Shown piece by piece: positions 32,894 through 41,571 of a DNA stretch of 51,390 nt; position 1 is the stretch's first letter; every line of letters begins with the position of its first letter. The notes beneath the pieces are model-generated. The model was not told where the DNA came from. It saw only the letters and a program-made list of their open reading frames with translations, and searched no databases. The translations under genes were made by a program, and so were the position numbers. Source of the stretch: FEN-1191 sp964528845 (lineage in GTDB: Bacteria > Pseudomonadota > Gammaproteobacteria > Steroidobacterales > Steroidobacteraceae). The DNA is taken from assembly GCA_964528845.1 (NCBI GenBank), contig CAZGVE010000024.1, positions 1 through 51,390 on the forward strand, read 5' to 3'.

Positions 32894-33487
32894 TCACGCA
32901 CGCTCCACCGGCGCGCTGCGCAGCGCCTTTTCGATACGGCGGTCTGGAACCAGCCACAGCAGCGCTGACAGCCAGTACAGCGCCTGTGCGCTCCAGTGCG
33001 ATACAAACGCCAGCGGGATGGCACTCAGGTAGACCAATGGCGAGAGCTTGCCCTTCCAGTCCCGGCCGAGCGCGCGCTGGAGCAGTGAGTCCGGACCCTG
33101 CGCGGCGATGATCGTCTGCTGCAGCAGCAGGTAGGCCAGTGCCGCCATCAGCAGCACGAATCCGTAGACCGCGGAGGGAGCTGCGGCAAACTGGTTCTCG
33201 CCCATCCAGGCGGTGGCAAACGGCACCAGCGAAAGCCAGAACAGCAGGTGCAGATTGGCCCACAGCATCGGGCCGCTCACGGTGCGGCTGGTATGCAGCA
33301 GATGATGATGATTGTTCCAGTAGATACCGACGTAGATGAAGCTCAGCACGTAGGCCAGGAATACCGGGCCCAGCGGACGCAGGGCCGCGATGCCCTGCCC
33401 CACCGGCGCCTTGAGCTCGAGCACCATGATCGTGATCAGGATCGCGATCACGCCATCGCTGAAGGCCTCGAGCCGGCTGCTCGTCAT
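32894..33487 (-). CDS. TMEM175-family potential potassium channel
   Basis: 197-aa polytopic protein with the TMEM175/DUF1211 signature RLEAFSDGVIAILITIMVLELKAP at the N terminus; the FSDG motif contributes to the family's ion path. Bacterial members are reported as K+ channels with weak selectivity. About six transmembrane spans are visible. The ATG at 33487 overlaps the preceding GNAT-fusion stop (ATGA). A longer form starting at 33520 would be charged and is disfavoured. Confidence 0.85.
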   Translation of the reverse strand: MTSSRLEAFSDGVIAILITIMVLELKAPVGQGIAALRPLGPVFLAYVLSFIYVGIYWNNHHHLLHTSRTVSGPMLWANLHLLFWLSLVPFATAWMGENQFAAAPSAVYGFVLLMAALAYLLLQQTIIAAQGPDSLLQRALGRDWKGKLSPLVYLSAIPLAFVSHWSAQALYWLSALLWLVPDRRIEKALRSAPVERA

Positions 33488-34347
33488 GCCGGGCCGGAGC
33501 CAGGGTGCAGCGCGAGCCACGCGCGCGCTGCCGGCTCGGAATCAAAAACGTTCGCCTTCGCACCCCGGTTGGTCGCCACGGTGACCGCAAACTTCTGCGG
33601 ATCGATCATCTCGGCGCGCGCAACCACGGCAACGCAGATCGCCCCGCCGGCCGCCGTGGCCCAGCGCTCACCGATACGGTAGCGCTCGAGCACGCCAGGC
33701 TGCGCGGGCAGTTGCAGCCCGTCGGCCAGGATCAGCAGCCGCTCGAGCATCTGCGCACGCGCCATCACGATCGCGGCGGTGCCCTGCGCGATGGCCTGCT
33801 CCAGCGCCATGGCGCCCTCGAGCCGGTACACGCCGATTCCGTCCGCGCGTTCGATCTGCACCGGTATCGTCATCGGATCCCCCTGTGGCTCGCACAAAGT
33901 CCGCTCCAGCCGTACCGCGTCGATGGCCCCGCGATAATAGCCGGCGACGATCGCACGGCGCGCGAATCCATGGCGCTCGTAGAACGAGATCGCACGCGGG
34001 TTGTCGGCACGCGCCTCGACCAATACCCGCAACAGCCCGAGCGTGCTCGCCGGCTCGAGCAGCCAATTCAGCAGCCGCCCGCCCCAGCCCTGCCGCCGGT
34101 ACGCCGGCTGCACCGCCAGCAGCGCCAGGTGCGCATGCGTCTCGCCGTAATGCATGATCCCGAAGCCGAGCACGCCGCCGCGCCCCGCCGCCAGCACGAC
34201 GTTGCTCGAGCGGTCGGCGATCGCGTGGCGGACGCGCTCGCCGGTCCAGCTCCACGGCAGTCCATGCTCGATGAACTCGCGCGACATGAGCGCTATCTGC
34301 GCCGCATCCGCGCGCGCGGCCAACCGGAACTGCGCTACTGCTGCCAC
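33484..34347 (-). CDS. GNAT acetyltransferase fused to a C-terminal SpoIIAA/STAS-like domain
   Basis: 287-aa protein. Residues 1-155 form a GNAT domain: QFRLAARADAAQIALMSREFIEHG, the acetyl-CoA loop QPAYRRQGWGGRLLNWLL and the FYERHGFARRAIVAGYY helix-strand. After a CEPQGDP junction a second module of about 130 residues begins MTIPVQIERADGIGVYRLEG, resembling small SpoIIAA-like proteins with a VARAEMIDPQKFAVTVATNRG core. An internal ATG at 33873, preceded by AGGGGGAT at good spacing, could make the second module separately. I chose GTG 34347, which overlaps the lipB end by 13 bp, because the GNAT fold needs the residues before the first internal Met. Confidence 0.75.
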   Translation of the reverse strand: MAAVAQFRLAARADAAQIALMSREFIEHGLPWSWTGERVRHAIADRSSNVVLAAGRGGVLGFGIMHYGETHAHLALLAVQPAYRRQGWGGRLLNWLLEPASTLGLLRVLVEARADNPRAISFYERHGFARRAIVAGYYRGAIDAVRLERTLCEPQGDPMTIPVQIERADGIGVYRLEGAMALEQAIAQGTAAIVMARAQMLERLLILADGLQLPAQPGVLERYRIGERWATAAGGAICVAVVARAEMIDPQKFAVTVATNRGAKANVFDSEPAARAWLALHPGSGPA

Positions 34348-35051
34348 GCCGGAGTTGGCCGCGCGCAGGCTGCCTCGGCGCCTGCGCGCGAGCGACGCTG
34401 CAGCTGCGCGCACAGCAGCGGTGCGAACTCCTCGGCCACCGCTCGCAGCTCGCGCGGACCGCCGAGCGCTGCGAGCTGCGTCATCGCGAGGCCCGCATAG
34501 CCGCACGGATTGATACGACCAAAGGGCTCGAGGTCCATGTCGACGTTCAGCGCGAGCCCGTGGTAGCTGCCGCCGCGGCGGATGCGCAAGCCGACGCTCG
34601 CGAGCTTGGCGCCATCGACGTACACCCCTGGCGCATCGGCCCGGCATTGCGCATGGATGCCAAAGCGCGCCGTGTATTCCACCACGCTCGCCTCGAGCGC
34701 CGTGACGAGTGCGCGCACATCCAGGCCCGCGCGCCGCACGTCGATCAGCGGGTAGACGATGAGCTGTCCCGGGCCGTGGTAGGTGACCTGGCCCCCGCGA
34801 TCGATCTGGATCACGGGAATATCCCCCGGATCCAGCACGTGCGCACGCTCAGCGTTCATGCCGAGCGTATAGACCGGCTCGTGCTCGAGCAGCCAGATCT
34901 CATCAGGGCTCGCGGCATCGCGAGCGCTGGTGTAGTCCTGCATCGCCCGCCAGGTGGGCTCGTAGCTGGCGCGCCCGAGCCAGCGCAAGCGCGGCGCGCC
35001 AGGATCCGCCGGCAGCGACGGTGCTGCTTCAGGGGCTCGGGAGGCCTGCAT
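34335..35051 (-). CDS. lipB: Lipoyl(octanoyl)-ACP transferase LipB
   Basis: Moves octanoate from octanoyl-ACP to the lipoyl domains of 2-oxoacid dehydrogenases. The 238-aa product carries the conserved RGGQVTYHGPGQLIVYPL segment, the catalytic lysine in VDGAKLASVGLRIRRG and the catalytic cysteine in INPCGYAGLAMTQL. The ATG at 35051 lies 23 bp inside the lipA end, so the genes overlap and are probably translated together. C-terminal 15 residues are Ala/Arg-rich and extra. Confidence 0.95.
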   Translation of the reverse strand: MQASRAPEAAPSLPADPGAPRLRWLGRASYEPTWRAMQDYTSARDAASPDEIWLLEHEPVYTLGMNAERAHVLDPGDIPVIQIDRGGQVTYHGPGQLIVYPLIDVRRAGLDVRALVTALEASVVEYTARFGIHAQCRADAPGVYVDGAKLASVGLRIRRGGSYHGLALNVDMDLEPFGRINPCGYAGLAMTQLAALGGPRELRAVAEEFAPLLCAQLQRRSRAGAEAACARPTPAWQQ

Positions 35052-36081
35052 TGTTGCCTGCCAGGGCCTGCTCGGCCCGGTAGCTGGAGCGCACCAGCGG
35101 GCCGGACACGCACTCGCGGAATCCGCGCGCGAGGCCCCAGGACCGGTAGCGCGCAAAATCCTCGGGGCTCACGAAGCGCTCGACCGGCAGGTGATTCACG
35201 GTCGGGCGCAGGTACTGCCCCAGCGTCAGGATGTCCACGTCGATCGCGCGCAGGTCATCCATGCACTGCGCGATTTCTGGTTCGCTCTCGCCGAGTCCCA
35301 GCATCAGGCTGGTCTTGGTCAGGACCGCGGGCCGGTGCCGCTTGGCATGCGCCAGCACGCGCAGCGTCTGCTCGTAGCCGGCACGCGGATCGCGCACCGG
35401 GTGGGTGAGACGCCGCACCGTCTCGACGTTCTGTGCGAACACGCACAGCCCCGCATCGACCACCGTCTCCACGTCGCGCTGCACGCCCTGAAAATCGGGC
35501 GTCAACGCCTCGATCGCGGTGTCGGGGTTGCGCTCGGCGATCGCGCGAATGCAGGCCGCGTAGTGCGCCGCGCCGCCGTCCGGCAGGTCATCGCGATTCA
35601 CCGAGGTCAGCACGACGTAGCGCAGCCGCATCAGCGCCACGCTCTGCGCCACGTGCGCGGGCTCCTCGGGATCGAGCCAGCCGCGCGGATTGCCGGTGTC
35701 GACCGCGCAGAACCGGCAGGCGCGGGTACACACCGCCCCCATCAGCATGATCGTCGCGGTGCCTGCGTTCCAGCACTCGCCGATGTTCGGGCACTTCGCC
35801 TCCTCGCAGACCGTGGCGAGCCGGTGCGAGCGCACGGTGCGACGAACCGCATCGTAGCCCTCCCCGGCGGCGAGGGGTGCCTTGAGCCAGCGCGGCTTGC
35901 CGGTCAGACCGTGGGGGCCGGCCATGCCGGCCGCTCCCGCCGATCCCGCCGATCCCGCCGTACCCGCCGTGTCGCGCTTGATGCCGTCCCGGATGGCGGT
36001 GAAACCCTGCGGCGTCACGTACTTCTCGCCGCTGCGCGCAGCGGCTGCGGTCACGATCGGTATGCTCTTGATGCTGCTCAT
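35029..36081 (-). CDS. lipA: Lipoyl synthase LipA
   Basis: Radical-SAM enzyme that inserts two sulfurs into protein-bound octanoate. The auxiliary cluster motif CEEAKCPNIGECW (CX4CX5C) and the radical-SAM CTRACRFC (CX3CX2C) are intact, and the C-terminal RSSY serine ligand is present. The 350-aa length exceeds the E. coli enzyme because of an Ala/Gly-rich N-terminal insert (about residues 39-60) encoded by 9-bp repeats. It is the first gene of a lipA-lipB-GNAT-TMEM175 run on the minus strand. Confidence 0.96.
   Translation of the reverse strand: MSSIKSIPIVTAAAARSGEKYVTPQGFTAIRDGIKRDTAGTAGSAGSAGAAGMAGPHGLTGKPRWLKAPLAAGEGYDAVRRTVRSHRLATVCEEAKCPNIGECWNAGTATIMLMGAVCTRACRFCAVDTGNPRGWLDPEEPAHVAQSVALMRLRYVVLTSVNRDDLPDGGAAHYAACIRAIAERNPDTAIEALTPDFQGVQRDVETVVDAGLCVFAQNVETVRRLTHPVRDPRAGYEQTLRVLAHAKRHRPAVLTKTSLMLGLGESEPEIAQCMDDLRAIDVDILTLGQYLRPTVNHLPVERFVSPEDFARYRSWGLARGFRECVSGPLVRSSYRAEQALAGNNAGLPSP
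35932..35967 (-). repeat. 9-bp tandem repeats in the lipA N-terminal extension
   Basis: Four 9-bp units (cgctcccgc, cgatcccgc, cgatcccgc, cgtacccgc on the plus strand) lie head to tail. On the coding strand they make AG-S/T repeats within a linker between the N terminus and the catalytic barrel. Divergence between units indicates old slippage, with recent identity of the middle pair. Confidence 0.85.
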
Positions 36082-36149
36082 GGGGAACGGGGGTTCGGGC
36101 TGATTCTAGCGGAACACGACCGTGGGCGTGCCGCTGGGCAGCACAGTTT

Positions 36150-36809
36150 TCATTGCAGAGCGGCCAGTCGCTCCGGCGTGCCGACGTCGCTCCAGGCCCC
36201 CCGATAGACCTGACCGTGCAGACGGCCAGCCTCGATCGCACGCCGGAGCAGCGGCAGCAGCGGAAAGCGGCCGGGCGTGCAGCGCTCGAACATTTCGGGG
36301 CGGTACAGGCCGATGCCGGCATAGGTCCAGCGCGGCGTGCCCTGTTCGAGCACGCGGCCGTCCTGCAGCGCGAAGTCGCCGTCCGGCACGTGCGCCGGAT
36401 TGGGTACCAGCACGAGCTGCGCCAGCGCGTCCCCGCCCAAGCCCAGCGCCGCGAAGTCGAAATCGGTATGAACGTCGGCGTTGATCACCAGGAACGGGTC
36501 GGGGCTCAGCCAGGGCAGCGCCCGGAAAATGCCACCGCCGGTCTCGAGCGCCGTATCGCCCTCATCGCTGTAGCGCAGGCGCAGATTCCAGCGCGCGCCG
36601 TCGCCCAGAGCGGCACGGATCGCAGCGCCCTGCCAGCTCAGGTTGATCACCACCTCCGGGACGCCCAGCCGGGCGAGCTTCTCGAGGTGGTAGACGATCA
36701 GCGGCTTGCCGCGCACCGGCAGCAGCGGCTTCGGGCACGCGTCGGTCAGCGGGCGCAGCCGCTCGCCGCGACCGGCAGCAAGCACAATCGCGCGCCGCGG
36801 CGGGCTCAT
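36150..36809 (-). CDS. murU: N-acetylmuramate alpha-1-phosphate uridylyltransferase
   Basis: Converts MurNAc-1-phosphate plus UTP to UDP-MurNAc in the Pseudomonas-type cell-wall recycling shunt. The 219-aa product is a nucleotidyltransferase with the AIVLAAGRGERLRPLTDACPKPLLPVRGKPLI signature, EVVINLSWQ, and INADVHTDFDF with metal-binding Asp residues. Its ATG overlaps the amgK stop by 4 bp. This anabolic recycling route bypasses the fosfomycin-sensitive MurA step and is linked to intrinsic fosfomycin tolerance in pseudomonads. Confidence 0.93.
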   Translation of the reverse strand: MSPPRRAIVLAAGRGERLRPLTDACPKPLLPVRGKPLIVYHLEKLARLGVPEVVINLSWQGAAIRAALGDGARWNLRLRYSDEGDTALETGGGIFRALPWLSPDPFLVINADVHTDFDFAALGLGGDALAQLVLVPNPAHVPDGDFALQDGRVLEQGTPRWTYAGIGLYRPEMFERCTPGRFPLLPLLRRAIEAGRLHGQVYRGAWSDVGTPERLAALQ

Positions 36810-37843
36810 GCGCCTGCCGTCAGCACGCGTGCATTGGCCGCCGCCAGTCGCGGCACCACGTGCGCGTCGAGCCACTGCGAGAACTCGCGCAGCTCGGGAA
36901 AGTCCCGGGCCACCTCGCTGACGTAGCCGAGCGTGCGCGGCAGGTCGGCGAGATAGCCGGGCTTGCCGTCGCGGTACCACAGGCGCGCGAAGATCCCGAG
37001 TACCTTGAGGTGCCGCTGCAGCCCGGCGAGGTCGAACCAGCGCAGGAACTGTCTGCGGTCCGCCCCGCCATCGCCGCCCTCGGCCACCAGCCGTGCGCGA
37101 AACGCATCCACCCAGTGCTCGACCTGAGCGCGCGGCCAGCCCACGTAGCAATCCTTGAGCAGCGACACCAGATCGTAGCCGGCCGGTCCTTCGACCGCGT
37201 CCTGGAAGTCGACGATGCCGGGATTGCGGTCCCCGGTGACCATCAGATTGCGCGAGTGGTAGTCGCGGTGCACGAACACGGTCGGCTGCGCGAGCGCTTC
37301 CGCACACAGGAACTCGAACACCGAGGCGAGCAGCGCACGTCCTTCGGCACCGGGCTCGAATTGCAGGTGGCGCACGCAGAACCACTCTGGCATCAGCGCC
37401 ATCTCGCGTGCCAGCAGCTTACCGTCGTAGCGGGCGAGCGAGCGCGCCATCCCGCGGCCACGCGTCTGGATGCGCAGCAGCGCCTCCAGCGCATCGGCAT
37501 ACAGCGTATCGGCGCCGCCGGGCTCAGCGAGCCGGGCGAGGTAGTGCACGGACCCGAGGTCCTCGAGCAGGACGAAGCCCTGTGCGCTGTCCACGGCGTC
37601 GATGCGCGGCACATGCACGTCGCAGCGCTCGAGCAGCGCGCTGACCCGCAGGTACGGCGCGAGATCCTCCCGCTCCGGCGGGGCATCCATGACGATGCGG
37701 GTGGCGCCGTCGGCGCGCCAGGCACGAAAGTAGCGGCGGAAGCTCGCATCGGCGGAAGCCGGCTCGATCCGGTGCAACGTGCCGCGCAGCTCGGTCGCCA
37801 GCCATCGCCTGATCTGCTCGAGCCGCGGATCGCTGTCATTCAT
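36806..37843 (-). CDS. amgK: Anomeric N-acetylmuramate/N-acetylglucosamine kinase
   Basis: Aminoglycoside-phosphotransferase-fold kinase that phosphorylates the anomeric carbon of MurNAc released during wall turnover. The 345-aa product shows the FVHRDYHSRNLMV catalytic loop and IVDFQDAVEGPAGYDLVSLLKDCY metal-binding segment typical of AmgK. It is divergent from lptD, an arrangement conserved in pseudomonads (lptD-surA opposite amgK-murU). An RBS, GAGAGG, lies about 15 bp before the ATG. Confidence 0.94.
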   Translation of the reverse strand: MNDSDPRLEQIRRWLATELRGTLHRIEPASADASFRRYFRAWRADGATRIVMDAPPEREDLAPYLRVSALLERCDVHVPRIDAVDSAQGFVLLEDLGSVHYLARLAEPGGADTLYADALEALLRIQTRGRGMARSLARYDGKLLAREMALMPEWFCVRHLQFEPGAEGRALLASVFEFLCAEALAQPTVFVHRDYHSRNLMVTGDRNPGIVDFQDAVEGPAGYDLVSLLKDCYVGWPRAQVEHWVDAFRARLVAEGGDGGADRRQFLRWFDLAGLQRHLKVLGIFARLWYRDGKPGYLADLPRTLGYVSEVARDFPELREFSQWLDAHVVPRLAAANARVLTAGA

Positions 37844-37895
37844 CGCTTTGAGATTTCACCTCTCGCGCCGGGCGCCACGGTCCGGGCGGGCTGTC

Positions 37896-37903
37896 ATTAT
37901 AAT
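37896..37903. promoter_or_regulatory. Palindromic -10 shared by lptD and amgK
   Basis: ATTATAAT at 37896-37903 is self-complementary, so a perfect TATAAT faces both ways: 37898-37903 on the plus strand and 37901-37896 on the minus. On the plus strand this predicts a start near 37910, only about 3 bases before the lptD ATG, giving a leaderless or nearly leaderless message; on the minus strand a leader of about 45 nt for amgK. No good -35 is seen on either side. Confidence 0.5.
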
Positions 37904-37912
37904 GTCCATCAC

Positions 37913-40213
37913 ATGATTTCCTCCCCGTATCTGCGCGCGCTCTGTGGCGCAGCTCTCGGCGGCCTACCCTTGCTCGTGGTGCGGGCGGCAGAGCCCCCTT
38001 GCAGCGAGCCCGGGAACGGCAGTGCGACGCAGTGGCTCGCGGCGCTGCCGACCGCCGCCGCCGCGCGCGCCAACCCGCTCGAATCGGCGCTGCGTCGCGA
38101 TCCCGGTGCGATCGGTGGCGACATCATCACGCGCTCGGATGCCCTCAACGGCACGGAGGCGGGGGAGACCGAACTCACTGGAAACGTCGACGTGCGCTTC
38201 GGCGCACGCGAGATCCAGGCCGACCGGCTGACCTACGAGCGCGACAGCAACACCTTTAACGTCAGCGGCACGGTGCGCTACCGCGACCCGCTGGTGCGGC
38301 TGGAAGGCGATTCGGGCCACTACGGCATCGACGGCGCGAGCTTCAGCCATGCCCAGTTCGAATTCCTGAAGCAGCCGGGGCACGGCAGTGCCGAGCAGAT
38401 CTCGATGAGTCCGGGGAATGTGCTGACGCTGCGCCGGGTGACCTACACCAGCTGCCCGGCAGCGCGGGCCGACTGGCAGATCCGTGCGCGCGAGCTGGTG
38501 CTCGACACCAACACCAGCCGAGGCGTCGGCTACGGCGCGACGGTGGACTTCGAGGGCGTACCGATCGCCTATCTGCCCTGGATTTCCTTTCCGCTCAATG
38601 AAGCGCGTCAGAGCGGGTTCCTGTTCCCCGACGTCGGCACCTCCGGCCGCAGCGGCGGCTCGATCGGAGTGCCGTGGTATTGGAACATCGCGCCCAATCA
38701 GGATGCGACCTTCACTCCGGGCTACTACACGCTGCGCGGCGCGGCGCTCGGCGGCGAATACCGCTTCCTGACCGCCAGCAGCCACGGCTCCCTGGTCGCG
38801 AACTACCTGCCGAGCGATCACGCCTACGGCAGCGAGCGCAATTCCGTGATCGCGCTGGACCAGACGCAGCTCGGATGGAACACGCGCCTCGACGTGGTCG
38901 CCGAGAGCGTCAGCGATACCGAGTACTTCGAGGACTTCACGCTCGGCTCGCAATCGACCAGCACGCCATTCCTGCCGCGCAGCGTCGCGCTCGTGCATCG
39001 CGACGACATCTGGAACCTCAAGGCGCAGATGACCGGCTACCAGACGCTCGACGTGACGCTGCCGCTGGACGAGCGCCCTTACATCCAGCTGCCCGCCCTC
39101 AGCGCCAGCGCGCTGTGGGCACCGCTGCAATGGCCGGCGTTCAGGACCGGCTTCGACAGCGAGCTGACCGACTTCACGCGCGCCACCGGGGAGACCGGCT
39201 GGCGGCTGGACGCGCGGCCGCAGCTCGGACTGGACGTGACCGGGCCTGGGTATTTCCTGCGTCCAAGCGTCGCCTGGGACTATACCCGCTACGCGCTGCG
39301 CGACGCTCCCACCGCCGATACCAGCCCGTCGCGCAGCCTGCCGATCCTGGATTTCGATGCCGGCCTGCAGTTCGAGCGCCAGGGCAGCGCCGCCGCGCTG
39401 CGCAACGTCACGCTCGAACCACGCATCATGTATGTGTACATCCCCTATCGCGACCAGAGCAACCTGCCGGTGTTCGATACCGGCGCGCCCGACCCCAACC
39501 TGATCGAGCTGTTCCGGCCCAACCGCTTCGTCGGCCTGGATCGCATCGGCGATGCCAATGCGGTCACGCTCGGAGTCACGACCCAGGTGTTCGAGAGCGC
39601 CAGTGGCGTACGCTACCTCAGCGCCACGGTGGGCCAGAGCTACTACCTGCAGAGGGCGCGCGTGACGCTGCCCGCGCAGCCGACCAATCCTCTCGGGACG
39701 GCCAGCTCCAATGCGACCTCGAGCCTGATCGGCCAGCTGATCCTGACCGCCTGGCGCCACTGGAACCTGCAGCTCGACGCCGCCTCGAATACCACGCTGA
39801 CGGGCGTCGAGCGCTCCGAGCTGACCCTGCAGTATCTCGCCAGCAGCAGGCAAGTGGCCAACCTCAGCTACCGCTACGAGCAGGGCCAGCTCGAGCAGGC
39901 CGACGTATCGGTGGCCTGGCCGATCGGCGGGCACTGGGATGCCTACGCGCGCGCGGTGTACTCACTGCGCGACCATGAATCGATCGAGGACTTCGCCGGC
40001 TTCCAATACCACGGCTCCTGCTGGGGCGTGCGCCTGGTCGCCCAGCGCTCGGTCAGCACGCGCACCGGCGAACGCGATACGGGGGTATCGGTACAGCTGG
40101 AACTGAACGGCCTCTCCAATGTCGGAAGCGGAGTCAGTGCTTTCCTTGAGCAGTCGATTCGGGGATACTCCGCCTCCGCCAGATCAGGCCCAACGCAAGC
40201 GCCAACCCTCTGA
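37913..40213 (+). CDS. lptD: LPS-assembly outer-membrane protein LptD
   Basis: LptD with LptE inserts lipopolysaccharide into the outer leaflet. The 766-aa product has a signal peptide ending about residue 25, a LptA-like jellyroll (about 70-230: GETELTGNVDVRFGAREIQADRLTYERDSNTFNVSG) and a long beta-barrel with alternating aromatic strands ending in FAGFQYHGSCWGVRLVAQR. Two cysteines near the N terminus (CSEP and SCPAARADW) and one near the C terminus (SCWG) are in place for disulfide maturation, although the usual four-cysteine set is not fully evident. The frame extends far upstream without starts that would give a signal peptide. Confidence 0.95.
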   Translation: MISSPYLRALCGAALGGLPLLVVRAAEPPCSEPGNGSATQWLAALPTAAAARANPLESALRRDPGAIGGDIITRSDALNGTEAGETELTGNVDVRFGAREIQADRLTYERDSNTFNVSGTVRYRDPLVRLEGDSGHYGIDGASFSHAQFEFLKQPGHGSAEQISMSPGNVLTLRRVTYTSCPAARADWQIRARELVLDTNTSRGVGYGATVDFEGVPIAYLPWISFPLNEARQSGFLFPDVGTSGRSGGSIGVPWYWNIAPNQDATFTPGYYTLRGAALGGEYRFLTASSHGSLVANYLPSDHAYGSERNSVIALDQTQLGWNTRLDVVAESVSDTEYFEDFTLGSQSTSTPFLPRSVALVHRDDIWNLKAQMTGYQTLDVTLPLDERPYIQLPALSASALWAPLQWPAFRTGFDSELTDFTRATGETGWRLDARPQLGLDVTGPGYFLRPSVAWDYTRYALRDAPTADTSPSRSLPILDFDAGLQFERQGSAAALRNVTLEPRIMYVYIPYRDQSNLPVFDTGAPDPNLIELFRPNRFVGLDRIGDANAVTLGVTTQVFESASGVRYLSATVGQSYYLQRARVTLPAQPTNPLGTASSNATSSLIGQLILTAWRHWNLQLDAASNTTLTGVERSELTLQYLASSRQVANLSYRYEQGQLEQADVSVAWPIGGHWDAYARAVYSLRDHESIEDFAGFQYHGSCWGVRLVAQRSVSTRTGERDTGVSVQLELNGLSNVGSGVSAFLEQSIRGYSASARSGPTQAPTL

Positions 40214-40218
40214 GGCGA

Positions 40219-41571
40219 ATGGATATTCTGATGTCGTATCCCGCCCCGCAGCTGCGCCGCCCCCGCTTCCGGGCGCCGGCGGCCGCCCTCGTGCTCGCGC
40301 TGGGCACGCTCGCGCACGCCGCCGAGCCGCCCAAGCCGCTGTCGACCCACGGGATCGCGCTCGAGCGCGTCGTCGCGGTGGTCAACGATGGCGTCGTGCT
40401 CGAGAGCGAGCTGGACGCACAGACCCGCGAGGTCAGCGCCCGCCTGGTTGCACAGAAGATCGCCTTGCCCGATTCCGGGGTATTGCGCACTCAGGTGCTC
40501 GACCGCCTCGTGCTCGATGAAATCCAGGCGCAGCGCGCCGAGCACGCGGGCATCAAGGTCTCGGACGAGCAGGTCAACGCGGCGCTCACGGACATCGCGA
40601 AGCGCCAGAACCTGACGCTCGAGCAGCTGCCCGAGAAGCTGGCCGCCGACGGCGTGGACTACGCCGCGTACCGCGCGGAACTCAAGCGCGAGATCGCCCG
40701 CCAGGTGCTGCGCCAGCGCGACGTCATCGAGCGCATCTCGATCACGCCGCATGAACTCGACCAGTATCTCGATCATCAGCAGAAGACGGCCAACGCCGCC
40801 AACGAGTACAACGTGTCGCACATCCTGATTGCGGTGGCGCAGGATGCGAGCCCGGCCCAGCTCGCCGACGCGGCCAAGCGGGCACGCGACATCGTCGCTC
40901 GCGCGCGCGCCGGCGACGACTTCGGCAAGCTCGCACTGACCTACTCGCAGAGCGAGACCGCGCTGGAAGGCGGTCTGCTCGGCTGGCGCAAAGGCACTGA
41001 GTTGCCGACCTTCCTGGCCGATACGATCGCCCGCATGAAGGCTGGGGAAGTCTCCGACGTGATGCAGACCTCGAGTGGCTTCCACATCGTGAAGCTGAAC
41101 GACACGCGCATCGCGGGCGGTTCGCGCATCGTCCAGCAGGTGCACCTGCGCCATATCCTGCTCAAGCCCACGGAGATCGAGGACGACGCGACGGTGCGGC
41201 AGAAGCTCGCGCACATGCGCGACCAGATTGAGGCCGGCCAGGAGGAGTTCGCAGTGCTGGCCCGTACTAACTCGCAAGATCCGGGCTCCGCCGTCAACGG
41301 CGGCGACCTTGGCTGGGCCCAGCCCGAAACGTACGTGCCGGCATTCGCGGCGGTCGCGGGCGAGTTGAAAGAGAACGAGATCAGCCAGCCGTTCCGCACC
41401 GAGTACGGCTGGCACATCATGCAGCTGCTCGGGCGCCGGGATTACGACAACACCAACGAGGCGGCGCGCGAAAAGGCCTACGAGGCGCTGCGCGACAGCC
41501 GTCTCGAGGAGGCCACCGAGCTGTGGCTGCAGCGCATTCGCGACGAGGCCTACGTCGAGCTGCGCCTCTGA
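40219..41571 (+). CDS. surA: Periplasmic chaperone/peptidyl-prolyl isomerase SurA
   Basis: Escorts outer-membrane proteins across the periplasm. The 450-aa product has a signal peptide ending near ALGTLAHAAEP, a chaperone domain (VVAVVNDGVVLESELDA), and two parvulin domains (about residues 195-290 with NVSHILIAVAQ and 300-400 with LRHILLKPTEIEDD and NGGDLGWAQPETYVPAF). It begins 5 bp after lptD with a GAGG ribosome-binding site, matching the standard lptD-surA-pdxA order. Confidence 0.97.
   Translation: MDILMSYPAPQLRRPRFRAPAAALVLALGTLAHAAEPPKPLSTHGIALERVVAVVNDGVVLESELDAQTREVSARLVAQKIALPDSGVLRTQVLDRLVLDEIQAQRAEHAGIKVSDEQVNAALTDIAKRQNLTLEQLPEKLAADGVDYAAYRAELKREIARQVLRQRDVIERISITPHELDQYLDHQQKTANAANEYNVSHILIAVAQDASPAQLADAAKRARDIVARARAGDDFGKLALTYSQSETALEGGLLGWRKGTELPTFLADTIARMKAGEVSDVMQTSSGFHIVKLNDTRIAGGSRIVQQVHLRHILLKPTEIEDDATVRQKLAHMRDQIEAGQEEFAVLARTNSQDPGSAVNGGDLGWAQPETYVPAFAAVAGELKENEISQPFRTEYGWHIMQLLGRRDYDNTNEAAREKAYEALRDSRLEEATELWLQRIRDEAYVELRL

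Noticed and set aside
36860..37912. Upstream extension of the lptD frame through the amgK region
   Set aside because: The extension is antisense to amgK, has no signal peptide at its start, and the ATG at 37913 gives a proper signal peptide and family-like N terminus.
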